Below are positions 1 through 5,476 of a DNA stretch of 5,507 nt, one piece after another. Source of the stretch: Deltaproteobacteria bacterium (GTDB taxonomy: Bacteria; Desulfobacterota; Dissulfuribacteria; Dissulfuribacterales; JALVPX01). The DNA lies in the NCBI GenBank assembly GCA_027031565.1, contig JALVPX010000096.1, positions 1 through 5,507 of the forward strand, written 5' to 3'. Within the stretch, counting starts at the first letter, position 1; every line of letters begins with the position of its first letter. The translations under genes and the position numbers were made by a program. The notes below the pieces were generated by a model. It saw nothing but the letters and a program-made list of their open reading frames with translations. It had not been told where the DNA came from and searched no databases.

Positions 1-2
1 GG

Positions 3-131
3 TGCTTCCAGGAGGTCTCAATGTCATCAGGCGACTCGGAGTATCATGGTGGCCAGAAATTGGCTGATCAAGGATTGGCAAAAAAGTTGCATAAATTTTT
101 CATAAAACCATATATGGAAGGAGAAAAATAA
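3..131 (+). CDS. 3' end of an upstream gene, or a 36-residue small ORF
   Basis: This frame is open from the window edge to a TAA at 129-131. It also contains an ATG at 21 preceded by AGGAGG at 10-15 with 5-base spacing, close to an ideal ribosome binding site, which would give a 36-residue, lysine-rich, partly amphipathic product beginning MSSGDSEYHGGQKLADQGLA. I do not recognise either reading. A competing frame is open from base 2 to a TGA at 65-67 (ending SWWPEIG) and could equally be the tail of the upstream gene, in which case the small ORF would overlap that tail. The stop lies 6 bases before the ATG of the next gene, and the last codons overlap that gene's purine-rich ribosome binding site, so translational coupling is possible. 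The choice between readings cannot be settled without sequence to the left. Confidence 0.35.
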   Translation, partial: CFQEVSMSSGDSEYHGGQKLADQGLAKKLHKFFIKPYMEGEK

Positions 132-137
132 AATCTT

Positions 138-878
138 ATGAGATCCATCTTCACATCAATTGCAGTCAGCACCTTGACCATTTTTATCTTGACAACAGCA
201 GCCCTATCCTGCCCCACAAAAGAGGCTGTAAAGAAGGGGGCGAAGACCGCTTTTAGGCGCGACGTAGATGTAGTGGAAATAGTACCAGCCCAGATATCCG
301 GCCTTTGTCAGGCCCAGGTCAAGCTTCAGGGCCAAAACCGCATCATCTATACAGACCAGTCAGGCAAGTTTCTGATAGCCGGCCAGATCTTCGATGCCTC
401 CACCGGTGCCAATCTCACCCGCCAGGCACTTGCAGAAATGAACCGCCTTACAAAAGATGAGCTCAAGAAGCTGGAATCCTTGACCGCCTTCAAGGTGGGT
501 TCAGGCAAAAAGATAGTCTATTTCGTGACAGACCCAATGTGCCCCTACTGCAAAAAGGCTGAACAAATCCTCGAGCCACTGGCAAAGATGGGAAAGATCG
601 AGGTTAGATTCCTGTTGTTTCCCTTGAAGTTTCATAAGGGTGCAAAGGAGCAGTGCATATCCATTATTTGCGATAAAAAAGGACTGGAAGGCCTGAGAAG
701 TCAATACAAATCAGATAATCAATGCCCTGCGGGAAAGCAAAAGGTGGAAGACACCATACGTATGCTTCGGACCAAAGGCATAAGCGGCACACCAACATAT
801 ATCTTCGAAGATGGCCTCTATCATTCAGGCGTACTCCAGGAAAACGTATTGAAGCAAAGATTGGGGATAAAGGATTAA
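138..878 (+). CDS. DsbC/DsbG-like exported thiol:disulfide interchange protein
   Basis: A probable periplasmic disulfide isomerase or reductase of the thioredoxin fold. Residues 1-24 form a signal peptide: Arg2, then a hydrophobic run ending AALS before Cys25. The site is a poor lipobox, so a lipoprotein is possible but not shown. Residues 30-100 resemble the small N-terminal (dimerisation-type) domain of DsbC, including a stretch about bound surface and residue use (YTDQSGKFLIAGQIFD). The catalytic domain starts near 122 with the motif DPMCPYC; the redox pair is C135-P-Y-C138, where E. coli DsbC has CGYC. The cis-proline loop is GTPT with P219. C173, C178 and C196 lie where DsbC has its structural disulfide, and there is an extra C57. 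The length of 246 is normal for DsbC. A GGAAGGAG at 116-123 is the likely ribosome binding site, although the 14-base spacing is long. A terminator follows at 918. The family is clear; whether it acts as isomerase, or as reductase for cytochrome maturation, is not. Confidence 0.88.
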   Translation: MRSIFTSIAVSTLTIFILTTAALSCPTKEAVKKGAKTAFRRDVDVVEIVPAQISGLCQAQVKLQGQNRIIYTDQSGKFLIAGQIFDASTGANLTRQALAEMNRLTKDELKKLESLTAFKVGSGKKIVYFVTDPMCPYCKKAEQILEPLAKMGKIEVRFLLFPLKFHKGAKEQCISIICDKKGLEGLRSQYKSDNQCPAGKQKVEDTIRMLRTKGISGTPTYIFEDGLYHSGVLQENVLKQRLGIKD

Positions 879-917
879 CCCTTCGAGGTCTCCGCTGAAC
901 AACAAATTTCCCTTTTC

Positions 918-957
918 AAGGCCTCCAGCCTATTCACTGGGGGCCTTATTTGTTCTT
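918..957 (+). terminator. Probable intrinsic terminator after the DsbC-like gene
   Basis: AAGGCCTCC (918-926) pairs with GGGGGCCTT (939-947) to give a 9-bp stem with one G-U pair and a 12-base loop, followed by a T-rich run (ATTTGTTCTT, 948-957). CAAAT at 903-907 can also pair with ATTTG at 948-952 to extend the structure. It lies 40 bases after the stop codon. The T-tract is interrupted and the loop is large, so efficiency is uncertain. Confidence 0.65.
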
Positions 958-972
958 ATCCTTTCTGAAATA

Positions 973-1854
973 TTGCTCTTTTTAGACACACCAATTGTAA
1001 CAGACTATTTCTATCTGCTCGCCTGGTGGTCATATATCATATTTGCAGACGGCATCGTCTATAAAATGGAAAACAGATCATTGCTGAGGCCTGATCCGCG
1101 GGTTCTCTTTTCCCTCGGTTCATGGTCTGTTACTATTTGGCTTATATTTGAGCTGTTCAACCTGCGTCTGCACAATTGGCACTATGTAAACCTCGTCTCC
1201 AATACCGCCATCAGATGGGCTGGCTATACGCTGGCCTATGCCACAGTACTGCCGGGAATCTTCATAACCTTCACCCTCTTAAAAAACCTTGGAGTTTTCA
1301 CTGGAATCAGGCTTAAAAGGCGGTTAATCGCTGATGATCACCTCACACTTATTCAGCTTGGCGGCCTGCTCCTACTGTTGCTGCCCCTGATTTTGCCGGA
1401 ATATTTCTTTCCCCTGGTCTGGGGCGGATTCGTGCTTCTTCTAGATCCCCTAAATTACAAAAGGGGCATACCTAGCCTGCTGGCGGACATCCAAAAGGGC
1501 ACCTTGTGCAAGACCGTCCGGCTGCTGGCTTCCGGCCTGATATGCGGATTCTTGTGGGAATTCTGGAACTTCTGGGCTGCCTCCAAATGGATATACACCG
1601 TGCCCTTTGTAGGCAGTATAAAGCTGTTTGAAATGCCTGTTCTCGGTTTTTTGGGTTTTCCTCCTTTTGCCCTGGAATGCTATGCCATGTACAATTTTTT
1701 GGCTAGCAGCAGATTGGCCGTACCATGGGAACAATGGCCTGTATCAAATGAATCAAGGTGGGCAAGGGTTGTACTGACAGCTGTTTTACAGATACCCTTC
1801 TGGTTCGCCTGCTACTGGCTGATAGACAAATATAGTGTTTTGAGCTTCAAATAG
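973..1854 (+). CDS. Multi-pass inner-membrane protein of unknown function
   Basis: I do not recognise a named family. The 293-residue product is strongly hydrophobic, with about seven or eight membrane segments near residues 12-30, 44-64, 84-105, 127-158 (probably two), 182-201, 223-243 and 264-286. It is rich in aromatic residues. Notable stretches that look constrained are GFLWEFWNFWAASKWIYTVP (192-211) and MPVLGFLGFPPFALECY (221-237), each with acidic residues (E196, E235) in or beside a membrane segment, which suggests a binding or catalytic role rather than a simple anchor. A basic loop (IRLKRRL, 112-118) separates the halves. The start is uncertain: TTG at 973 is the earliest reasonable start but lacks a ribosome binding site, and the next ATG at 1066 would remove the first membrane segment. 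The reading frame is open upstream back to a stop at 868-870. No functional link to the neighbours is visible. Confidence 0.75.
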   Translation: MLFLDTPIVTDYFYLLAWWSYIIFADGIVYKMENRSLLRPDPRVLFSLGSWSVTIWLIFELFNLRLHNWHYVNLVSNTAIRWAGYTLAYATVLPGIFITFTLLKNLGVFTGIRLKRRLIADDHLTLIQLGGLLLLLLPLILPEYFFPLVWGGFVLLLDPLNYKRGIPSLLADIQKGTLCKTVRLLASGLICGFLWEFWNFWAASKWIYTVPFVGSIKLFEMPVLGFLGFPPFALECYAMYNFLASSRLAVPWEQWPVSNESRWARVVLTAVLQIPFWFACYWLIDKYSVLSFK

Positions 1855-1864
1855 CGCCCCTTCG

Positions 1865-1894
1865 TTGACGCCGAACCCATAAAAGATTTATAGT
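1865..1894 (+). promoter_or_regulatory. Sigma70-like promoter for the purH-led operon
   Basis: A -35 box TTGACG (1865-1870, five of six consensus) and a -10 box TATAGT (1889-1894, five of six) are separated by 18 bases. The expected transcription start is near 1901, giving a leader of roughly 68 bases before the purH ATG. It lies just after the stop codon of the membrane protein gene (1854), in the only sizeable gap upstream of the operon. It is a prediction from motif and position. Confidence 0.55.
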
Positions 1895-1895
1895 C

Positions 1896-1913
1896 TTGCC
1901 AGTCTCCTGGCAA
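1896..1913. promoter_or_regulatory. Perfect inverted repeat at the transcription start: candidate operator or terminator
   Basis: TTGCCAG (1896-1902) and CTGGCAA (1907-1913) are exact reverse complements around a 4-base spacer (TCTC). The repeat starts one base after the predicted -10 box and spans the predicted start site, the classic position for a repressor operator. As RNA from the gene upstream it forms a 7-bp stem with a tetraloop followed by ATTCTTTA, so it could instead terminate the membrane protein transcript. Both roles are possible. It does not match the E. coli PurR site that I know. Confidence 0.5.
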
Positions 1914-1953
1914 ATTCTTTATGACTGAAAGGGAGAAAGAGATCAATTTATCT

Positions 1954-1960
1954 TGAGGAG
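1954..1960 (+). promoter_or_regulatory. Ribosome binding site of the AICAR transformylase gene
   Basis: TGAGGAG lies 8 bases before the ATG at 1969. It is the strongest such site on the plus strand next to a recognisable gene, and it fixes the start. Confidence 0.8.
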
Positions 1961-1968
1961 TCGAGACC

Positions 1969-3243
1969 ATGGCAGACATTAAAAAAATGTACACCACCAT
2001 ACTGGGAGATCAATTTCCGAAGGATATGACCATCACCTATGGTGACCAGACACTTGTCTACAGGAAACGCACCTGGGATATCGGAGGCGAGGAAAAAGGC
2101 CTGCGCTATGGAGAAAATCCTGACCAGGAAGCTGCCTTTTATGAGCTTGTCAACGGCAACTTGGTGTTGGGAGGGTGCGAATACATCACTCCTGGCAATG
2201 GATTGGTGAGCTCCATCACGGAAGAAGATATGATCCAGGCAGGCAAGCATCCGGGGAAGATCAATCTTACAGACATAGACAACTCGTTGAACATCCTTAA
2301 ATTTTTGATGAAGAAACCTGCAGCCGTAATTGTGAAACATAACAACCCTTGCGGTGTGGCCTATGGTTCAAGCCTTGAAGAGGCCTTTACAAAGGCCCTC
2401 AGGGCAGACAGGGTTGCAGCGTTTGGGGGGGCTGTTTCACTCAACCGCGCAGTTGACCGGGCCACTGCCGAGGCACTCAGCAGCCAATACCTGGAGGTGG
2501 TTTGCGCGCCAGACTTCGAAGAAGGAACAGTGGATATACTCAAGCAGAGGAAAAACCTAAGGATCATCAGGATCTCGAGGATAAATGAGCTTGAATCGTA
2601 TTGGGACAAGCGCTTTATCGACTTTAAGAGCCTTATAGATGGCGGAATCATAATACAGCAGTCGCCTGTGAATAAAATCAAATCAAAGAGTGACCTCAAA
2701 CCAGCTGAATGTGAATATCAAGGCAAATTGTATAAAATCAAGAGGCTTCCCGACGAGCGGGAATATGAAGACATCATATTCGGCTGGGCAGTTGAACAGG
2801 GGGTTACCTCGAACTCAATCATTTATGTGAAAAATGGTGTGACTATCGGCATAGGAACTGGTGAACAGGACAGGGTTGGAGTGGCTGAGATCGCCGTCTA
2901 TAAGGCATATACAAAATATGCTGACATATTGTGCTGGGACGAGTTCGGCATCTCATACAAGGAATTGGAGCGGGCCGTTGAAAAGGGTGAACGTGACAAG
3001 GCTCAAAAGGAAGAAATAGACAAGAAGGTCGAGGAAGACCGGGGCAACATTCCTGGTTCCGTCATGGTCTCAGACGCCTTTTTCCCCTTTAGAGACGGTG
3101 TAGATGTCGGCATTAAACAGGGAGTCACGGCAATTGTTCATCCCGGCGGTTCCCTGAGGGACTGGGAATCCATAGAGGCGTGCAATGAAGCCGATCCCCC
3201 GGTTGCCATGGTCTTCACTGGCCAGAGGGCGTTCAAACATTAA
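1969..3243 (+). CDS. purH: Monofunctional AICAR transformylase (PurH C-terminal-type, no IMP cyclohydrolase domain)
   Basis: Phosphoribosylaminoimidazolecarboxamide formyltransferase: transfers the formyl group of 10-formyl-tetrahydrofolate to AICAR, giving FAICAR, the penultimate step to IMP, in the cytoplasm. Family marks in order are LRYGENPDQ (45-53), the catalytic VKHNNPCG (122-129; K123, H124), RADRVAAFGG (145-154), SNSIIYVKNG (281-290), GIGTGEQDRV (294-303), SDAFFPFRDGVD (368-379), HPGGSLRD (391-398) and the terminal MVFTGQRAFKH (414-424). Bifunctional PurH is usually about 510-590 residues; this 424-residue protein lacks the N-terminal IMP cyclohydrolase (MGS-like) domain of roughly 190 residues. 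Residues 1-40 show none of it. A highly charged helical insert (about 328-360) sits before the SDAFFPF motif, longer than I recall in bifunctional PurH. No frameshift is seen and the N-terminus has its own promoter and ribosome binding site, so this is a natural stand-alone form. A separate cyclohydrolase must be encoded elsewhere. First gene of a three-gene operon. Confidence 0.92.
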   Translation: MADIKKMYTTILGDQFPKDMTITYGDQTLVYRKRTWDIGGEEKGLRYGENPDQEAAFYELVNGNLVLGGCEYITPGNGLVSSITEEDMIQAGKHPGKINLTDIDNSLNILKFLMKKPAAVIVKHNNPCGVAYGSSLEEAFTKALRADRVAAFGGAVSLNRAVDRATAEALSSQYLEVVCAPDFEEGTVDILKQRKNLRIIRISRINELESYWDKRFIDFKSLIDGGIIIQQSPVNKIKSKSDLKPAECEYQGKLYKIKRLPDEREYEDIIFGWAVEQGVTSNSIIYVKNGVTIGIGTGEQDRVGVAEIAVYKAYTKYADILCWDEFGISYKELERAVEKGERDKAQKEEIDKKVEEDRGNIPGSVMVSDAFFPFRDGVDVGIKQGVTAIVHPGGSLRDWESIEACNEADPPVAMVFTGQRAFKH

Positions 3244-3244
3244 T

Positions 3245-3643
3245 ATGGAAGAACTTCTGGTAGAAAAACTGGCCCTGGCAAATGGACTGGATGTCTATTT
3301 CTATGACTGTTCCCGCAAGATTGCTGGAGACCGCTGGTATGTGAAATTGCTTGCGCGCATCCCGGTAGAAACCAACAAAGAGAGGTTCGAGCGGCTCGGA
3401 GGAGAGCCGCACCTCTATGATGATTTTGTAGAGGCCACTGGTGGCATAGTAAACTTCGAGCTTCACAAGGAGAGAAATTTTGTTGATGAACGGGAAAAGG
3501 ATCAGGTATTCAAGGCCATCTTGTCTAGGCTTAAAGAACATGCCCTGGATTACATGGCCCATGAGGATTTTGCCGACAAGTTCTTAAAAAGGGAGATCCA
3601 GGCCTTCATGGAAAGGAGAAACTGGTACAGAGACCAATCATGA
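3245..3643 (+). CDS. Conserved-looking 132-residue hypothetical protein in the purH operon
   Basis: I do not assign a family. The product is soluble, with no signal peptide or membrane segment. An N-terminal part (10-42) appears beta-rich and contains LANGLDVYFYDCSRKIAGDR followed by WYVKLLARIPV. The C-terminal part (77-130) is charged, rich in Lys, Glu and Arg, and likely helical. Single Cys22; no CxxC or obvious catalytic motif. The ATG at 3245 is one base past the purH stop, and no strong ribosome binding site precedes it, which points to translational coupling with purH. An earlier in-frame ATG at 3185, inside purH, has AGAGG 6-7 bases upstream and would add 20 residues, but those are the purH C-terminus read in another frame and look unlike protein (PRLPWSSLARGR), so I reject it. 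The stop overlaps the next start (ATGA). Context suggests co-expression with the AICAR transformylase; a shared job is inference only. Confidence 0.8.
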   Translation: MEELLVEKLALANGLDVYFYDCSRKIAGDRWYVKLLARIPVETNKERFERLGGEPHLYDDFVEATGGIVNFELHKERNFVDEREKDQVFKAILSRLKEHALDYMAHEDFADKFLKREIQAFMERRNWYRDQS

Positions 3644-4446
3644 AATCTCTGTTATTAGAAGATACCCAGTGGTATCAAACCATATATCGCACCCAAGGAC
3701 GTGAAAATCTTATAGATGGTCTTGGCGATGCTGAAATAAAACCGCTTGAATTATCCAGCAGGGAGGGCCTGAGGCTTTATGTATTCAAGGGCGCCCCTGC
3801 TGAACCCCACTTTTTGTATTTTCCAGCCGAGTTTGATACCGCAGATGATCTGCTTTTTCTTGCAGCCGGGCTTGGACAATATGGGTATACCCTTGCTGTA
3901 GTTGACTTGACAGGGGCAGAGAGCTTCCATGACTTATTCAATAGGGGCAAGGCCTCCCGTGAACTTTTAAAGGATTGGATGTTGCAGGGCAACCGGAACG
4001 GACCGATGGTTGTCATGGGGCGGTCAGTGGGAACGGCCACCGCGCTCGACGTGGCCTGTTCCTGCCAGCAGGAACTTCTTTGCCTTATCCTTGAAAGTGC
4101 CTTTCACACCACCAAGGCCCTTATGAAGGGGCTGATGCTCGACACCGGCACAATCAAAGAAGATGAGGAGCCATTTTGCAACAAAGAAAAGATGTCCAGG
4201 TTTGAAAAACCTGTGCTCTTCATACACTCCCAAAGAGATGAGATAATACCTGTACAGGATATCGAATGGCTGGTCTGTGAAAGCCGTTCAAAGGCCTCCC
4301 AGTTTCAGATTGCTGGGGCAAACTCCAGAAATTGCCTGGCTAGGGATACAGGTGATCTCTACTTCCAGATCATCAATAACTTTATAAACCTGCGCCTTGG
4401 CAGACGGCCAAAAAGGAGATCATGGCGGGAGCGGTCCCGCAGCTGA
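3640..4446 (+). CDS. Alpha/beta-hydrolase-fold protein, apparently lacking the catalytic histidine
   Basis: A 268-residue cytoplasmic protein with alpha/beta-hydrolase layout. HFLYFPAEFDTADDLLFLAA (57-76) resembles the first core strand and oxyanion region, YGYTLAVVDLTG (81-92) a second core strand, and VVMGRSVGTATA (124-135) is the nucleophile elbow with S129. LILESAFHT (149-157) follows as in serine hydrolases of the dienelactone hydrolase or esterase type, and PVLFIHSQRDEIIPV (191-205) carries the acid D200. The expected GAGHND-like histidine loop reads GANSRNC (226-232), and no histidine occurs after residue 196. It may be a non-enzymatic family member or use another residue. The C-terminus is a basic tail, RRPKRRSWRERSRS (255-268), partly encoded by a GC-rich hairpin. 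The start overlaps the previous gene by ATGA, so translation is probably coupled; it is the last gene of the operon. Substrate unknown. Confidence 0.8.
   Translation: MKSLLLEDTQWYQTIYRTQGRENLIDGLGDAEIKPLELSSREGLRLYVFKGAPAEPHFLYFPAEFDTADDLLFLAAGLGQYGYTLAVVDLTGAESFHDLFNRGKASRELLKDWMLQGNRNGPMVVMGRSVGTATALDVACSCQQELLCLILESAFHTTKALMKGLMLDTGTIKEDEEPFCNKEKMSRFEKPVLFIHSQRDEIIPVQDIEWLVCESRSKASQFQIAGANSRNCLARDTGDLYFQIINNFINLRLGRRPKRRSWRERSRS
4425..4440. terminator. GC-rich hairpin between convergent genes, possible bidirectional terminator
   Basis: GCGGGA (4425-4430) and TCCCGC (4435-4440) form a perfect 6-bp GC-rich stem with a GCGG loop. It lies inside the last codons of the hydrolase gene, ending 4 bases before its stop codon. 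On the minus strand the hairpin begins 8 bases after the radical SAM stop and is followed, about 10 bases later, by a CCTTTTT run; on the plus strand only weak T-richness follows (ATTT). It is therefore a better candidate for the minus-strand gene. No other terminator fits in the 2-base gap between the stops. Confidence 0.35.
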
Positions 4447-4448
4447 TA

Positions 4449-5462
4449 CTATTTCCACACACCCTCTATGGGCTCCCCGCATTTGGGGCACTTGCCATCC
4501 TTCATGTTGTTTTTCCTGATACTGAAACCAAATCTTTCAATCAACTGCTCTTTGCACTTTGGGCAGTAGGTTGATTCACCGCCTTCTCCAGGCACGTTTC
4601 CCTCATAAACGAACCTCAGCCCGGCCTCTAGGCCGATCTCCCTGGCCCTTCTCAATATGGACACAGGTGTAGGCGGTTTGTCTGTCATCTTGTATGTTGG
4701 ATAAAAGGCGGTCACATGCCATGGAATAGATGGATCCACGGAATGGATGAATTTAGCAATATCCCTTAATTCGCCCTCGCTGTCATTCCAGCCGGGGATT
4801 ATCAAGGTAGTTGTCTCTACCCACACGCCCAGCTCATGCATCAATTTTACATTGTCGAGCACTGGCTGGAGACGTGCCTTGCACACCTCTTTGTAAAACT
4901 TGTCTGTAAAGGCCTTGATGTCTATGTTTATTCCATCCAGCACCTCAGCCAGCTCTTTTGTGACTTCAGGAGCCATGTAACCATTGCTGACAAACACGTT
5001 TTTGATCCCCTTTTGTTTTGCCAGCTTTGCACAGTCATAGGCAAATTCGTAAAAAATAGTCGGTTCCACATAGGTGTAACTGATGCTCTTGCAGCCTGCC
5101 AAAAGCGCGCCATTTACAACATCTTCAGGGGTCCTCTCTTCACCAACGATATCTCCTTTGTGTAAATGCGGATATTGAGAAATCTGATAATTCTGGCAAT
5201 GCAGGCATCTAAAGTTGCACCCCACTGTCGAAATGGAATAGGATGTGCTGCCTGGAAGCATGTGAAACAAGGGTTTTTTCTCTATGGGATCGATATTCTC
5301 AGATACGAGCCTGCCGTAAACCAGGCTGAACAAAGTTCCGTCCTGATTTTCCCGCACACCGCAGATTCCGCGCTTGCCGGGCTTAATTACACAATGATGA
5401 TTGCAAAGATTGCATTTTACCTTTTCAGCATCGAGTTTTTCATAAAAACGGGCCTTTTTCAT
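4449..5462 (-). CDS. amrS: AmmeMemoRadiSam-system radical SAM enzyme (AmrS-type)
   Basis: A radical SAM enzyme of the pyruvate-formate-lyase-activating-enzyme-like group, in the subfamily found with AMMECR1 and Memo proteins; its substrate is not known to me. The 337 residues are full length. An N-terminal cysteine cluster (C17, C20, C24, C34, in CNLCNHHCVIKPGKRGICG) precedes the SAM-cleaving iron-sulfur motif C82-NFR-C86-LH-C89, followed by QNYQIS. SYTYVEPT (128-135) and SNGY (159-162) are typical of the PFL-activase barrel, and NIDIKAF (179-185) and PGWND (223-227) are further family marks. The end has YEGNVPGEGGESTYCPKC (287-303) and a second CPKC (325-328), a probable zinc-ribbon-like four-cysteine site. 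Translation starts at the ATG at 5462, whose MKKARFYEKL opening is usual for the family. A TAAAAT at 5506-5501 could be a -10 box, but the -35 lies outside. No AMMECR1 or Memo gene is in the window. The gene converges on the purH operon with a 2-base gap. Confidence 0.9.
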   Translation of the reverse strand: MKKARFYEKLDAEKVKCNLCNHHCVIKPGKRGICGVRENQDGTLFSLVYGRLVSENIDPIEKKPLFHMLPGSTSYSISTVGCNFRCLHCQNYQISQYPHLHKGDIVGEERTPEDVVNGALLAGCKSISYTYVEPTIFYEFAYDCAKLAKQKGIKNVFVSNGYMAPEVTKELAEVLDGINIDIKAFTDKFYKEVCKARLQPVLDNVKLMHELGVWVETTTLIIPGWNDSEGELRDIAKFIHSVDPSIPWHVTAFYPTYKMTDKPPTPVSILRRAREIGLEAGLRFVYEGNVPGEGGESTYCPKCKEQLIERFGFSIRKNNMKDGKCPKCGEPIEGVWK

Positions 5463-5469
5463 GTCCCTG

Positions 5470-5476
5470 CCTCCTC
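5470..5476 (-). promoter_or_regulatory. Ribosome binding site of the radical SAM gene
   Basis: On the minus strand GAGGAGG lies 7 bases before the ATG at 5462. This near-perfect site fixes the start, although the frame is open upstream to the window edge. Confidence 0.8.

Noticed and set aside
1855..1968. Riboswitch or tRNA in the gap before purH
   Set aside because: The gap is only 114 bases and holds a promoter, one short hairpin and a ribosome binding site; no tRNA arms or known purine riboswitch core were seen.
1969..2090. Possible broken bifunctional purH with its N-terminal domain lost by frameshift
   Set aside because: No cyclohydrolase-like sequence is seen in any frame upstream; the preceding DNA codes for a membrane protein and then a promoter and ribosome binding site, so the short form is genuine.
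2361..2699. Minus-strand ORF of 112 residues within purH
   Set aside because: Antisense to strongly conserved AICAR transformylase coding sequence; composition is typical of a shadow frame.
3185..3244. Upstream ATG extending the 132-residue protein by 20 residues
   Set aside because: It lies inside the conserved purH C-terminus read in another frame, and the added residues look like out-of-frame translation; ATG 3245 right after the purH stop fits better.
4422..4574. A 50-residue plus-strand ORF with AAAAGGAG just upstream of its ATG
   Set aside because: It lies almost wholly antisense to the C-terminal part of the radical SAM gene, whose reading is certain, and the ribosome-binding-like bases are codons of the hydrolase tail.
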